Of a stretch of 64,000 bases of DNA, positions 17,973 to 26,684 are shown piece by piece. The first letter of the stretch is position 1, and the number at the start of each line of letters is the position of its first letter. The DNA lies in the NCBI RefSeq assembly GCF_030540825.1, contig NZ_JAUOEO010000001.1, positions 4,601,001 through 4,665,000 on the forward strand, in the 5' to 3' direction. This stretch comes from Flavivirga spongiicola. GTDB lineage: Bacteria > Bacteroidota > Bacteroidia > Flavobacteriales > Flavobacteriaceae. The notes beneath the pieces are model-generated. The model was not told the DNA's origin. It saw only the letters and a list, made by a program, of their open reading frames with translations, and made no database searches. Made by a program: the position numbers and the translations under genes.

Positions 17973-18575
17973 ATGAAAACCTTTAAGTTTCTTTTTATAC
18001 CTTGTTTATTATTAGTTACTATTTTAGTCTTAGAAGACAATAGCAATACATTAAACACAGGAGATATTGTTTTCACTTCGTTTAATGCAACTGGTAATGA
18101 TAGTTTTTCTATAACTGCCTTAAAATCAATCAAACCAAAAACAACTATATTTTTTACTGATGCCAAATGGAATGGGAGCAGATTTAGAATAGGCGGCAAT
18201 CACCTCATTTGGGTATCTGGTGATAAGGAAATTAAAGAAGGGGCTTTAATTGAATTCAAAAATATAAAAACCGAAGCAATAGTTACTTTTGGAAAAATAA
18301 CATCAAATTTGGCGATTAGTAAAAAAGGAGATGCTATTTATGCCTATACTGGATCATATAAAATGCCAAGTAAATTTTTAGCTGGAATAGCTAATAACAT
18401 CAATGACTATGGAACACTTATTAATACAGGTTTGGAGGAAGGAAAAACAACAATTACTTTTCCAAATGGGACATATTTTGCCAATTATAAACTTAAACTA
18501 AAAAATTTAGATAGAATTGATTTTCTAGAAGGCTTGAAAAAACTAGAAAACTATACTATAAAGCCAAGACTTTAA
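17973..18575 (+). CDS. Exported protein of unknown function with a T9SS-substrate-like N-terminal module
   Basis: 200 residues with a signal-type N-terminus (FKFLFIPCLLLVTILVLE). The mature part opens TGDIVFTSFNATGNDSFSITALKSIKPKTTIFFTDAKWNGSRFR. This closely resembles a module found at the start of large secreted Bacteroidota proteins, where it precedes lamin-tail or nuclease domains. Here it stands alone with no C-terminal sorting domain, so it may be a trimmed version of a longer protein. No catalytic motif is visible. Confidence 0.6.
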   Translation: MKTFKFLFIPCLLLVTILVLEDNSNTLNTGDIVFTSFNATGNDSFSITALKSIKPKTTIFFTDAKWNGSRFRIGGNHLIWVSGDKEIKEGALIEFKNIKTEAIVTFGKITSNLAISKKGDAIYAYTGSYKMPSKFLAGIANNINDYGTLINTGLEEGKTTITFPNGTYFANYKLKLKNLDRIDFLEGLKKLENYTIKPRL

Positions 18576-18608
18576 ACGGTAAAAATATATTTGTTTAATT
18601 AAAAGAAA

Positions 18609-18763
18609 TTAATCGCAAATAGATTTCCTTCCAGTATCAATTAAATAGATAACTTTCCACATATCTCTCTCAAGTGCAATAACAAACAGATGTTTTTTAA
18701 ACGTACTAAACAATATAACTTCTTTATCAAAAGCCTCTATCTGGAACCTAATAACATTTTAAT
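18609..18763 (-). pseudogene. Remnant of a paralogue of the neighbouring NTF2-like protein (C-terminal fragment)
   Basis: On the minus strand, about 50 open codons end in M-W-K-V-I-Y-L-I-D-T-G-R-K-S-I-C-D-stop. This is plainly related to the last residues of the intact gene at 19326-19781 (Q-W-K-I-I-Y-L-I-D-T-R-R-K-A-N-C-K-stop). An in-frame stop immediately upstream and the lack of the N-terminal two thirds show that it is a broken copy. It follows directly after the DUF2911 gene. Confidence 0.6.
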
Positions 18764-18778
18764 TTAATGTACAATAAA

Positions 18779-19303
18779 CTATTTTAATGTTATAGGAACT
18801 ACAACTTTAGTCATATCCCATTTCATAATTAACTTTGCTCCTTTTTTGTGTTTTTTTAAGATAATTGTAAATTGTTCTAACTCTTGCTTCATTGCTTTTG
18901 GAGTTGCAGAAACCTCTAATACATCTAGATCATAATTTGGTTCATAAAAACCTTTCTTTCCCAGTTCACTATTAAGTTTGACAATCCATTTCGTTTTTCC
19001 TGGTATAGTATACAACCTATAACGACCAGATTTAATTTCTTTTCCTCCAAATTTAACATCTTTAGAAAACGATATTTCTGTTGCTAAATTCGCGCCTGTA
19101 CGCCAATATTTATTATATGGCACTAATCCTCCAAAAATGTCTCTCCCTTTTTTATATGGCCTTGAATAATCTACTGAAATTTCTACGCCTTCGATCACAA
19201 TCTCCGTATTTCCCTTGGGGCTTTTTACTTGTGACATAGCTGTATTTGAAACAACAAAAAGTGTAAAAATCATTACACAAATAGTAAAACTTTTGATTTT
19301 CAT
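18779..19303 (-). CDS. DUF2911 family exported protein
   Basis: 174 residues with a signal peptide (ICVMIFTLFVVSNTAMSQ). The mature body shows the DUF2911 signatures VDYSRPYKKGRDIFGGLVPYNKYWRTGANLATEISFSKDV, GKEIKSGRYRLYTIPG and WIVKLN. The family is common in the Bacteroidota and has no established function. It lies 22 bases after the NTF2-like gene and is probably co-transcribed with it. The same strand then carries the remnant of an NTF2-like paralogue. Confidence 0.85.
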   Translation of the reverse strand: MKIKSFTICVMIFTLFVVSNTAMSQVKSPKGNTEIVIEGVEISVDYSRPYKKGRDIFGGLVPYNKYWRTGANLATEISFSKDVKFGGKEIKSGRYRLYTIPGKTKWIVKLNSELGKKGFYEPNYDLDVLEVSATPKAMKQELEQFTIILKKHKKGAKLIMKWDMTKVVVPITLK

Positions 19304-19325
19304 AATTTATTTATAGTTTTAATTA

Positions 19326-19781
19326 TTATTTACAGTTCGCTTTCCTTCTGGTATCAATTAAATAGATAATTTTCCATTGATCACCATCTTTAAAAAACTG
19401 AAACGAGTTAACACCGCAGTGGCTAAATGCACCATTAAACCAAAATTCATATGGTGTCCAGGCATTTGCCATATTACCATCTACCTGAATGCTATAATCC
19501 AATAAACGTTCATCCCATTTTTGGTCATCTGGTCTATTTGCAATCGCATTGATAAGTTTTTCAGGGTTATCAGTAACCAAAATATCTTTTCCTTCTTTAT
19601 TTTTATAAGCTGTTTGCAGAAGTATTTTATCCATCATAACAGACTTCATAAGTGTTGTATCTCCTTTATGAAATCCTTCAAAAAAAGTGTCTACAGCTGA
19701 TTTTACTTGAGCTTGCTCATCGTTTTGAGCATATATAGTTGAAGTAATTAAAACGAATAAATAGAATATTGTTCGAGCCAT
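19326..19781 (-). CDS. Exported nuclear-transport-factor-2-like protein (SnoaL/YybH-type)
   Basis: About 151 residues from the ATG at 19779-19781 (MARTIFYLFVLITSTIYAQN, a signal peptide). A longer upstream reading is possible but would bury the signal. The mature part is a single NTF2-like alpha+beta domain: AVDTFFEGFHKGDTTLMKSVM, NAWTPYEFWFNGAFSHCGVNSFQFFKDGDQWKIIYLIDT. The domain commonly binds small ligands or acts as a pseudo-enzyme, so no reaction can be assigned. It leads a probable two-gene unit with the DUF2911 gene. Confidence 0.75.
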   Translation of the reverse strand: MARTIFYLFVLITSTIYAQNDEQAQVKSAVDTFFEGFHKGDTTLMKSVMMDKILLQTAYKNKEGKDILVTDNPEKLINAIANRPDDQKWDERLLDYSIQVDGNMANAWTPYEFWFNGAFSHCGVNSFQFFKDGDQWKIIYLIDTRRKANCK

Positions 19782-19912
19782 AATATGTAAATTTTCAACT
19801 AATGTAGAATAACATACGTAATGATGGTATGCCTTAAAGAAAAGTTTAACATATATACTCAAATTGGTATAATTCATTACTTTTACGTACTATTTTAAAA
19901 ATCAGAAAAATT

Positions 19913-20731
19913 ATGTCTGTAGCTAAAAAAGAGTATAAACGTATCACAGTTAAATCATTGGTTGACATGAAAGCTAATGGTGAAAAAATATCGATGTTAA
20001 CCGCTTACGATTATACAATGGCAAAAATTGTTGATGGTGCTGGTATCGATGTTATACTTGTTGGTGATTCTGCAAGTAACGTTATGGCTGGACATGAAAC
20101 TACATTACCTATTACTTTAGATCAAATGATTTATCATGCATCTTCTGTAATTCGTGCCATATACCGCGCTTTAGTGGTTGTTGATTTACCATTTGGCAGC
20201 TACCAAAGTGACCCAAAAGAGGCACTACGATCTGCTATTAGAATTATGAAGGAAAGTGGCGCCCATTCAGTTAAACTAGAAGGTGGCAAAGAAATAAAAG
20301 ACTCTATTAAGCGTATATTAAATGCTGGTATTCCTGTCATGGGACATTTAGGATTAACACCTCAATCCATATATAAATTTGGAACATATACAGTAAGAGC
20401 CAAAGAAGAACAAGAAGCTCAGCAACTTATTAATGATGCAAAAATGCTGGAACGCATTGGTTGTTTTGCTATTGTTCTTGAAAAAATTCCTGCTAAACTA
20501 GCAAAACAAGTAGCCGAAAGTGTAAGTATTCCTATTATAGGCATTGGAGCAGGAAACGGTGTTGATGGACAAGTACTGGTATTGCATGATATGCTGGGAA
20601 TGACTCACGAATTCAATCCTCGTTTCTTACGTCGTTATATGAATTTATATGAAGATATGACCAATGCCATCTCCCAATATGTTGGTGATGTAAAAAGCCT
20701 TGATTTTCCAAGTGATGGGGAACAATATTAG
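19913..20731 (+). CDS. panB: 3-methyl-2-oxobutanoate hydroxymethyltransferase (ketopantoate hydroxymethyltransferase)
   Basis: 272 residues of normal length with the PanB hallmarks: [92 protein letters not shown], and [24 protein letters not shown]. It transfers a one-carbon unit from methylene-tetrahydrofolate to ketoisovalerate, the first step of pantothenate synthesis. It is followed by a small inserted-looking gene and then the RluA-family gene; the panB-RluA pairing is a frequent flavobacterial order. Confidence 0.95.
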   Translation: MSVAKKEYKRITVKSLVDMKANGEKISMLTAYDYTMAKIVDGAGIDVILVGDSASNVMAGHETTLPITLDQMIYHASSVIRAIYRALVVVDLPFGSYQSDPKEALRSAIRIMKESGAHSVKLEGGKEIKDSIKRILNAGIPVMGHLGLTPQSIYKFGTYTVRAKEEQEAQQLINDAKMLERIGCFAIVLEKIPAKLAKQVAESVSIPIIGIGAGNGVDGQVLVLHDMLGMTHEFNPRFLRRYMNLYEDMTNAISQYVGDVKSLDFPSDGEQY

Positions 20732-20757
20732 TTTAGATTGTTAGACTTTTTAGATAA

Positions 20758-20780
20758 TTGGATTATTAGATTTTAGATAC
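20758..20780 (+). repeat. Imperfect inverted repeat, left arm, flanking the four-helix-bundle gene
   Basis: TTGGATTATTAGATTTTAGA and the next bases match, with few mismatches, the reverse complement of 21149-21173. The two arms bracket the small gene at 20786-21136. The core TTGGATTATT is identical in both. Confidence 0.55.
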
Positions 20781-20785
20781 TTTAT

Positions 20786-21136
20786 ATGCATAGGTTTAAA
20801 GACTTAGAAATTTGGAAAAGAAGTAGGTCTTTTTGTTCTGAAATATATTCTATTACCTCAAAGTTTCCTGAATCTGAAAAATTTGGTCTAACAAACCAAT
20901 TAAGAAGAGCATCTGTTTCTATACCTTCCAATATAGCTGAAGGTTCTTCAAGACAATCGAATAAAGATTTTGCTCGGTTCTTACAAATAACTTTAGGTTC
21001 TGCATACGAAATTGAGACACAGTTATTAATAGCATCAGATTTAGGTTTTATAAATAATGAAGAATTAAAAGAACTTTCTAAAAACTTAGAATCCATTATA
21101 AAAATGACTTCTAAATTTAAATCTACTCTAAAATAA
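20786..21136 (+). CDS. Four-helix-bundle protein of the 23S rRNA intervening-sequence family
   Basis: 116 residues: HRFKDLEIWKRSRSFCSEIYSITSKFPESEKFGLTNQLRRASVSIPSNIAEGSSRQSNKDFARFLQITLGSAYEIETQLLIA. This is the well-known S23/IVP signature (LxIW..A...., L..Q.RRA..SI..NIAEG, F..FL.I..GS..E). The family was named for ORFs inside 23S rRNA insertions and is related to Avd accessory proteins of diversity-generating retroelements; the function is unclear. It sits between panB and the RluA-type gene, framed by inverted repeats, and looks like a small inserted module. Confidence 0.88.
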   Translation: MHRFKDLEIWKRSRSFCSEIYSITSKFPESEKFGLTNQLRRASVSIPSNIAEGSSRQSNKDFARFLQITLGSAYEIETQLLIASDLGFINNEELKELSKNLESIIKMTSKFKSTLK

Positions 21137-21148
21137 CCCAACAATCCA

Positions 21149-21173
21149 GTGATCCAATAATCGAATAATCCAA
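21149..21173 (-). repeat. Imperfect inverted repeat, right arm
   Basis: This is the reverse-complement partner of 20758-20780, with the identical core AATAATCCAA. It lies between the four-helix-bundle gene and the RluA-family start. Confidence 0.55.
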
Positions 21174-21182
21174 AAACCTAAC

Positions 21183-21881
21183 ATGTCTAAAATTTTATCT
21201 AACAAGTCTAACCTTCTAATTCTTTACGAAGACAATCATATTATTATCATTAACAAACGCGCTGGGGATATTGTACAAGGTGATAAAACAGGTGATAAAC
21301 CATTAAGTGATGTCGTAAAAGAATATATTAAAGACAAGTATAACAAACCTGGAAATGTCTATTTAGGAGTTGTGCATCGTTTAGACAGGCCTACAACAGG
21401 TCTTGTCATTTTTGCAAAAACAAGTAAAGTATTACCCAGACTTAATAAATTATTTCTTTCAAAGGACATAAAAAAAACATACTGGGCTATTGTAAAAAAT
21501 GCTCCTCCTAAACCTGAAGATACTTTAATAAATTGGCTGAAAAAAAATCCAAAAAACAATAAATCTACTGCGTACATAAAAGAGGTAAAAGACAGCAAAA
21601 AAGCTATTCTTCACTATGAATTATTAAAGAAGTTAGACAACTATTATTTACTTGAAATTAATTTGGAAACAGGCAGACACCATCAAATACGGTCTCAATT
21701 AGCAAACATCGGATGTCCAATTAAAGGGGATCTAAAATATGGTTTTGATAGAAGCAATAAAGACGCCGGTATCCATTTACATGCTAGATATATTGAGTTT
21801 ATTCATCCCGTTAAAAAAGAACTAATAAACATTTCAGCACCACCTCCAAAAGATGCCATTTGGGATGCTTGTTTCCCATAA
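21183..21881 (+). CDS. RluA-family RNA pseudouridine synthase
   Basis: 232 residues of catalytic domain: LYEDNHIIIINKRAGDIVQGDKTGD, the active-site motif GVVHRLDRPTTGLVIFAKTS with the catalytic Asp, KKTYWAIVKN, and LLEINLETGRHHQIRSQLANIGCPIKGDLKYG. No S4 domain is present, as in the short RluA/TruC-like members. It isomerises uridines in rRNA or tRNA; the exact site cannot be read from sequence. It probably shares a transcript with panB upstream and the aldehyde dehydrogenase downstream (26-base gap). Confidence 0.88.
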   Translation: MSKILSNKSNLLILYEDNHIIIINKRAGDIVQGDKTGDKPLSDVVKEYIKDKYNKPGNVYLGVVHRLDRPTTGLVIFAKTSKVLPRLNKLFLSKDIKKTYWAIVKNAPPKPEDTLINWLKKNPKNNKSTAYIKEVKDSKKAILHYELLKKLDNYYLLEINLETGRHHQIRSQLANIGCPIKGDLKYGFDRSNKDAGIHLHARYIEFIHPVKKELINISAPPPKDAIWDACFP

Positions 21882-21907
21882 TTTGAATATCTTTATAAAA
21901 AACACTT

Positions 21908-23287
21908 TTGAATACCATAACTCAAATACTTTCAAAACAAAAGGCTTTTTTCAAGTCTCAAAAAACGAAAGATGTCCCTTATAGATTATCACTTTTAAAG
22001 GCTTTAAAACAAGAAATAGTTTCTAATGAACATGCTATTTACGATGCTCTAAAAAAAGATTTCAAAAAACCAGAATTCGAAACTTTTATTAGCGAATTTG
22101 GGTTAGTTATTTCTGAGCTGAACTTAGCTATTAAAAACCTTAAAAAGTGGGCGAAGCCAAAACGAGTAAAACCATCGATGTTAACATTTCCTGCTCGAGA
22201 TTATATTTACAAAGAGCCTTACGGAACGATATTAATTATTGCCCCTTGGAACTATCCTTTTCTATTAGCAATTGAGCCTTTAATTATGGCGATTGCCGCT
22301 GGAAATACGGTTATTTTAAAACCTAGCGAACTAACTAAGCACACTTCACAACTCATCACAGACATCGTTCAAAAAATATTTCCGGAAGCTGTTGCAGCAT
22401 CCATTGAAGGCGGTGTTGAAATAGCTACAGAGTTACTATCCCAAAAATGGGATTATATATTCTTTACGGGTAGTGTTTCTGTTGGAAAAATTGTTGCTCG
22501 TGCTGCAGCTAGACATTTAACGCCTGTTACTTTAGAATTAGGTGGAAAATCACCTTGTATTATTGATGACACGGCTGATTTAAAACTGGTTGCTCGACGC
22601 ATATCCTGGGGGAAGTTTTTAAATGCCGGACAAACATGTATTTCTGCTGATTACATCATTATAAAATCTAATCTTAAAGACGCTTTTATTGATGCATTAA
22701 AAATTGAAATTATTAAAAGATATGGTGCTAACCCAAAAGAATCTCGCGATTTACCGAGAATTATCAATAAGAGAAATGTGCAACGAATAGCGGAGATGCT
22801 AGAGGATTCTCATGTGATTTTTGGTGGTAATATCGATGTAGAAGATTGCTATATTGCTCCTACATTAATTGATTCACCTAATTTAGATAGTAAACTAATG
22901 AGTGATGAAATTTTTGGTCCCGTTTTACCCATTCTAACTTATGATACTGAGCAGGATATAGAAAGTATTATTTGGAATTATGACAAACCATTGGCGCTTT
23001 ATGTGTTTTCGAATAATGACACTTTTATTGAGCAAACAATTAAAAAATATAGTTTTGGTGGCGGTGTTATAAATGATTTATTAATCCATTTTGGAAATCA
23101 CAGATTGCCATTTGGAGGTATTGGAGCTAGCGGTATGGGTGCCTATCATGGAAAAACTGGTTTCGACACGTTTTCACACAATAAAGCCATATCCAAACGC
23201 GGAAACTGGTCAGACCCAAGTATAAGATACGCGCCTTATAAAGGGAAATTAGGGCTCTTAAAAAAAATGTTTAAATACTTCTCTTAA
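21908..23287 (+). CDS. Aldehyde dehydrogenase (class 3 / coniferyl-type), TTG start
   Basis: 459 residues. Landmarks are YKEPYGTILIIAPWNYPFLLAIEPLIMAIAAGNTVILKPSE, FFTGSVSVGKIVARAAA, the general base in PVTLELGGKSPCIID, the catalytic Cys in FLNAGQTCISADYIII, and SDEIFGPVLPIL. The short N-terminus and the IAGNTVILKPSE pattern place it with fatty-aldehyde or coniferyl aldehyde dehydrogenases. The reading starts at a TTG at 21908, 26 bases after the RluA-type stop; no better ATG is in frame nearby. A housekeeping detoxification role is likely. Confidence 0.85.
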   Translation: MNTITQILSKQKAFFKSQKTKDVPYRLSLLKALKQEIVSNEHAIYDALKKDFKKPEFETFISEFGLVISELNLAIKNLKKWAKPKRVKPSMLTFPARDYIYKEPYGTILIIAPWNYPFLLAIEPLIMAIAAGNTVILKPSELTKHTSQLITDIVQKIFPEAVAASIEGGVEIATELLSQKWDYIFFTGSVSVGKIVARAAARHLTPVTLELGGKSPCIIDDTADLKLVARRISWGKFLNAGQTCISADYIIIKSNLKDAFIDALKIEIIKRYGANPKESRDLPRIINKRNVQRIAEMLEDSHVIFGGNIDVEDCYIAPTLIDSPNLDSKLMSDEIFGPVLPILTYDTEQDIESIIWNYDKPLALYVFSNNDTFIEQTIKKYSFGGGVINDLLIHFGNHRLPFGGIGASGMGAYHGKTGFDTFSHNKAISKRGNWSDPSIRYAPYKGKLGLLKKMFKYFS

Positions 23288-23308
23288 TGAAGTGGTTTAA
23301 ACCATTTT

Positions 23309-24109
23309 TTAGGAAATTGGATAATCTAATATTAATTGCACACCTTCATTTGGTTTGGAAAACAACTCTAACTCTGCATTAATTAATGATGCCCTACTCT
23401 TCATATTTATTAATCCCGAGCCTTTTTCTATATCATTCATATCAAAGCCTTTACCATCATCTGTCGCAATGATTTTTAAGCTTTTTGTTTGATACTCTAT
23501 TGTAACAGCTAGATTTTCAGCCTCAGAATATTTTACCGAATTAGATAAAAACTCTTGTATGATTCTAAAAATAATGATCTCATGTTTCCTGTTTGTAAAA
23601 TCGATCTTCTCTCCTACGGTTTTTAGTTTAGCAGAAGTGAATTTCATCTTTTTAAGTCGATCTAATTCGTTGGTGATAGACTTTTCAAAACCAATATTTA
23701 AAACAACCTCATTATTTAATGTTTTCGAAAGTGCTCTTACTTCAGATAAACTATTTTTAAGGGCTTCAGTAGTATCTTTAAATTTATCCTTTACATCATC
23801 AGCTACCTGCATTTTTAAAATACTTAATTGCATACTCGCAAAGGATAATAATTGCCCAACATTATCGTGCAATTCCCACCCTATATTCTTAAGCGTTTGT
23901 TCTTGTATTTCGGTTTGAGCCTGAGCTATCTCTTCTTCAAAAGCTTGTTGTTGTTTAATTTTATCCAACAACAATTTATTCTTTCTTTTTTGAAATACAA
24001 TAAAAAAGACAATTACCAGTGATGTTACAACTACTAAAACAGTAATCATATATATTAATAAATAGCGTTCAGAAGCTGTACTCGCTAATTGTTCTCCGGT
24101 TTGCACCAT
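23309..24109 (-). CDS. Membrane sensor histidine kinase (HisKA_3 type)
   Basis: About 266 residues from the ATG at 24107-24109 (MVQTGEQLAST...). One TM segment (YMITVLVVVTSLVIVFFIVF) precedes a short coiled coil (KQQQAFEEEIAQAQTEIQEQ). The dimerisation box IGWELHDNVGQLLSFASMQLSIL carries the phosphoacceptor His. An HATPase domain follows with IIQEFLSNSVKYSEA (N box), DDGKGFDMNDIEKGSGLINMKSRA (G1/G2 boxes) and a C-terminal LDYPI. It overlaps the 3' end of the upstream 7-TM-like gene by 25 bases. No response regulator is adjacent, so its partner must be elsewhere. Confidence 0.85.
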   Translation of the reverse strand: MVQTGEQLASTASERYLLIYMITVLVVVTSLVIVFFIVFQKRKNKLLLDKIKQQQAFEEEIAQAQTEIQEQTLKNIGWELHDNVGQLLSFASMQLSILKMQVADDVKDKFKDTTEALKNSLSEVRALSKTLNNEVVLNIGFEKSITNELDRLKKMKFTSAKLKTVGEKIDFTNRKHEIIIFRIIQEFLSNSVKYSEAENLAVTIEYQTKSLKIIATDDGKGFDMNDIEKGSGLINMKSRASLINAELELFSKPNEGVQLILDYPIS

Positions 24110-24807
24110 ATCAAAGCAAAAGTATAAGTTAAATACATAAATATATTGGCAAATAAATAAATTTCCCATTTTAGAAATATAAAATTCCAATCACGATTAG
24201 GGTTTCCTACTTCATAAGCAAAGTAAATATCATAAAACGTTAAAGGTGTGATGATTAACCACCAAATAAATATAGCAATACTAATATAAAAATTGAGCGA
24301 TCTATAAAAGGTTAGTATTTTATCACTTTGTAACGTTTCAATGAAATAAAATACTGCACAGAGAAATATAACTATGGCTCCAAAAATACTTATTAAAGGA
24401 AAAAAACGAGTAAAATACTCATCCCAATTTATAATAATACAAAGGATAGAAAACACTAAAAATATATAACTGGTATACTTTACTATGGTTTTAAATGTTC
24501 TGTTTTTTAAAATTTTAAAATAATAAAACGCAAAAAACAAAATAGCACCAATGGACCAGTATAAAGTGGACCACCAATAATTCTTTTCAAAAACAGTACC
24601 AATGAGGAAACCAAAAATTTTTTCAGGATGAACATACCATGTATAAGAACAAATAAAATCGCAAATTATTAGGTATATCAAAAAATATATAAAATACTTA
24701 GCAGCTGCAGTTTTATATTTTTTATAAAATAATAATCCTGTTACAGCTGCTAATAATTCTATGCTAAGAGTTATAAAACTGTAATTTTGCTTTAAAAACT
24801 CTTCCAT
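24085..24807 (-). CDS. Multi-pass membrane protein, putative sensor partner of the histidine kinase
   Basis: 240 residues with about seven hydrophobic segments (YSFITLSIELLAAVTGLLFY, YFIYFLIYLIICDFICSYTW, LYWSIGAILFFAFYYF and others). There are few charged residues and no catalytic motif. The gene overlaps the start of the histidine kinase and is 13 bases from the small anchored protein upstream. I therefore infer that it is the membrane sensing or accessory part of the same signalling unit. No family name can be given with confidence. Confidence 0.6.
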   Translation of the reverse strand: MEEFLKQNYSFITLSIELLAAVTGLLFYKKYKTAAAKYFIYFLIYLIICDFICSYTWYVHPEKIFGFLIGTVFEKNYWWSTLYWSIGAILFFAFYYFKILKNRTFKTIVKYTSYIFLVFSILCIIINWDEYFTRFFPLISIFGAIVIFLCAVFYFIETLQSDKILTFYRSLNFYISIAIFIWWLIITPLTFYDIYFAYEVGNPNRDWNFIFLKWEIYLFANIFMYLTYTFALIWCKPENN

Positions 24808-24820
24808 TTTATTCTATATT

Positions 24821-25333
24821 CTAATTAGGATACCCTCCTGAACCTCCATGACCGTTATTTAAAGGAGGCATAGGAAGATCTGTATTACTTTGAAAAGTAA
24901 AAGGCATCATACTAGCAGTATCATGAGATTTTTTACCTGTTGGCACTATAAACATAGTCGTTAAATTCTTTTTATTTAACCCAGCGTTTTCTCCATAAAC
25001 ACCTAAATAAACACGAATACCGTTCATATCGTACCCTAATTTTTCCGCTTCTTCTTTTGAGTAAGCCAAATAATTTTCAATATCTTTTAACTTCCAAGAA
25101 GTCCAACGATTATCTTTTTTTCTTCCTTGTCGTTGCGCTGCAGAATCTACTGCTGCTTCTCTGTACTCAGTCCAATTGTTATTTAATTCTTCAGCCTTGT
25201 CCCTTTCAATAACGCCATCTGGTATTTCAAATTTTGTTGACATTGATTTGACATCAATGTCTCTTGAACAAAAATAATACGTTAATACGGCTCCAATAAT
25301 AAATCCCAAGATAATGTAACTTAATTTCTTCAT
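24821..25333 (-). CDS. Membrane-anchored protein of unknown function
   Basis: 170 residues with an N-terminal TM anchor (LSYIILGFIIGAVLTYYFCS) and a soluble part containing ERDKAEELNNNWTEYREAAVDSAA, DNRWTSWKLKDIENYLAYSKEEAEKLGYDMNGIRVYLGVYGE, and a Gly/Pro-rich tail (PMPPLNNGHGGSGGY). I do not recognise the family, though similar proteins occur in flavobacteria. It is the first gene of a likely three-gene unit ending with the histidine kinase. Confidence 0.6.
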   Translation of the reverse strand: MKKLSYIILGFIIGAVLTYYFCSRDIDVKSMSTKFEIPDGVIERDKAEELNNNWTEYREAAVDSAAQRQGRKKDNRWTSWKLKDIENYLAYSKEEAEKLGYDMNGIRVYLGVYGENAGLNKKNLTTMFIVPTGKKSHDTASMMPFTFQSNTDLPMPPLNNGHGGSGGYPN

Positions 25334-25433
25334 GTTGATTAGTAAGTTGTGGTTAATAAATAGCTAGCCAAAAATAAGAAAAAGATTTAAAAGTGTAGTC
25401 TTTTTATACACTTAGGATAAGTGCTTTTAAAAA

Positions 25434-26060
25434 TCAAGCAGGAAAACCAAGCATACCTCCCATTCCTACTGTAAATAACCAACAACCATAAACAGCATGT
25501 TCTATAGATACCAAGAGTGTAGATTGTGTCTTTTTATAGGTCATTGCAAACAGTAGTCCTCCAAAAAAAGTTAATACTAGCACTAAACTGTTTTTAAAAA
25601 ACACATGCCCCAAAGAAAATATAATAGCATTTACGAAAACAAATAACGTTTCGTTTTTAAATAAACCTTTATAACGTTGAAAATAAAAAGTTCTATAAAT
25701 TATTTCTTGCGGATATACCGAAAAGAAACTATAAATAAACAATATAAAAACCCACAGTTTAGGCTTATTTAGTAATACATTAAAAAGCAATTCATTATCC
25801 GTTAACCAAACAAACAATGTCGTAAGAATTGCAATGACAATTAATTTAAAAATGGTTTGTTTCCAGAATATATGCCATTTCAAACCTGAAGCAATTTTAA
25901 ACTTTTTCTTCTCAACCCTTAACAAAATATAAATGATATATATAAACCCGATGATACCTATACTCACTTTGAGTTTTATAGAATAGGTCATAGCAAAACT
26001 AATAGGTAATAGAATAAAAATAATTAAAAACTCAATGCCTTTATAGATAGTTGTATTCAT
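25434..26060 (-). CDS. CPBP (Abi) family intramembrane protease-like protein
   Basis: 208 residues with about six to seven TM segments. The CPBP motifs are VYPQEIIYRTFYFQRY (motif 1, normally EExxxR; here Q118-E119...R123), FSLGHVFF (motif 2 His) and LLVSIEHAVYGCWLF (motif 3 His). The first glutamate is changed to Gln, which is found in some family members but raises doubt about activity. Family members range from CAAX prenyl proteases to bacteriocin self-immunity proteins. The stop is just 2 bases from the start side of the Lrp regulator transcript, so the two may be co-transcribed. Confidence 0.75.
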   Translation of the reverse strand: MNTTIYKGIEFLIIFILLPISFAMTYSIKLKVSIGIIGFIYIIYILLRVEKKKFKIASGLKWHIFWKQTIFKLIVIAILTTLFVWLTDNELLFNVLLNKPKLWVFILFIYSFFSVYPQEIIYRTFYFQRYKGLFKNETLFVFVNAIIFSLGHVFFKNSLVLVLTFFGGLLFAMTYKKTQSTLLVSIEHAVYGCWLFTVGMGGMLGFPA

Positions 26061-26062
26061 AA

Positions 26063-26521
26063 TTACATATTAATCGCTGTAGTATGCTTTACTTCACTTA
26101 TTACAAACATGCTATGCGTACTACCAATATGATTGATGGTCGTTAACTTTTTAACCATAAACTCACGAAAAGCTTGCATGTCTTTTACTAAAACTTTTAA
26201 TAAATAGTCGTAATCACCACTAATATGATAACATTCTAACACCTCATTTATATTGGCTACCTCTTTTTCAAACTTTACAACATATTCTTGGCTGTGCTGT
26301 ACAAGCTTGATATGGCAAAATGCTACAAATGCTTTATCGACGCGTTCTTTATTTACTAATGCCACATATCTATTAATGTACCCTTCTCTTTCTAGCTTTT
26401 TTATACGTTCATAAACCGCCGTTACAGAAAGATTTAATTTATTGGAAAGCTCTTTATTTGTTTGTTTACTATCCACTTGTAAGTAATCTAGTAACTTTCT
26501 ATCAATGTCATCAAATATCAT
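26063..26521 (-). CDS. Lrp/AsnC-family transcriptional regulator
   Basis: About 152 residues from the ATG at 26519-26521 (MIFDDIDRKLLDYLQVDSKQTNKELSNKLNLSVTAVYERIKKLEREG, winged HTH). A RAM domain follows (VLECYHISGDYDYLLKVLVKDMQAFREFMVKKLTTI). An upstream in-frame Met would add a poorly conserved 13-residue leader. It is divergent from the methionine gamma-lyase-like gene with about 160 bases between starts, which suggests control of that gene by an amino acid. The protein is distinct from the one at 12395. Confidence 0.88.
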   Translation of the reverse strand: MIFDDIDRKLLDYLQVDSKQTNKELSNKLNLSVTAVYERIKKLEREGYINRYVALVNKERVDKAFVAFCHIKLVQHSQEYVVKFEKEVANINEVLECYHISGDYDYLLKVLVKDMQAFREFMVKKLTTINHIGSTHSMFVISEVKHTTAINM

Positions 26522-26684
26522 AATTGAAATTTTTTCATCAATATACACAAAAACACACAAGAATCAATAATATAATCTACAAATTAGACATAATTAAGTT
26601 TTATTTTCTAAATATTTAAATATTCATTGTTTTATAATCTTATAATATTGAATTTTGTTATATATAAATCAAACTTAAAACATC

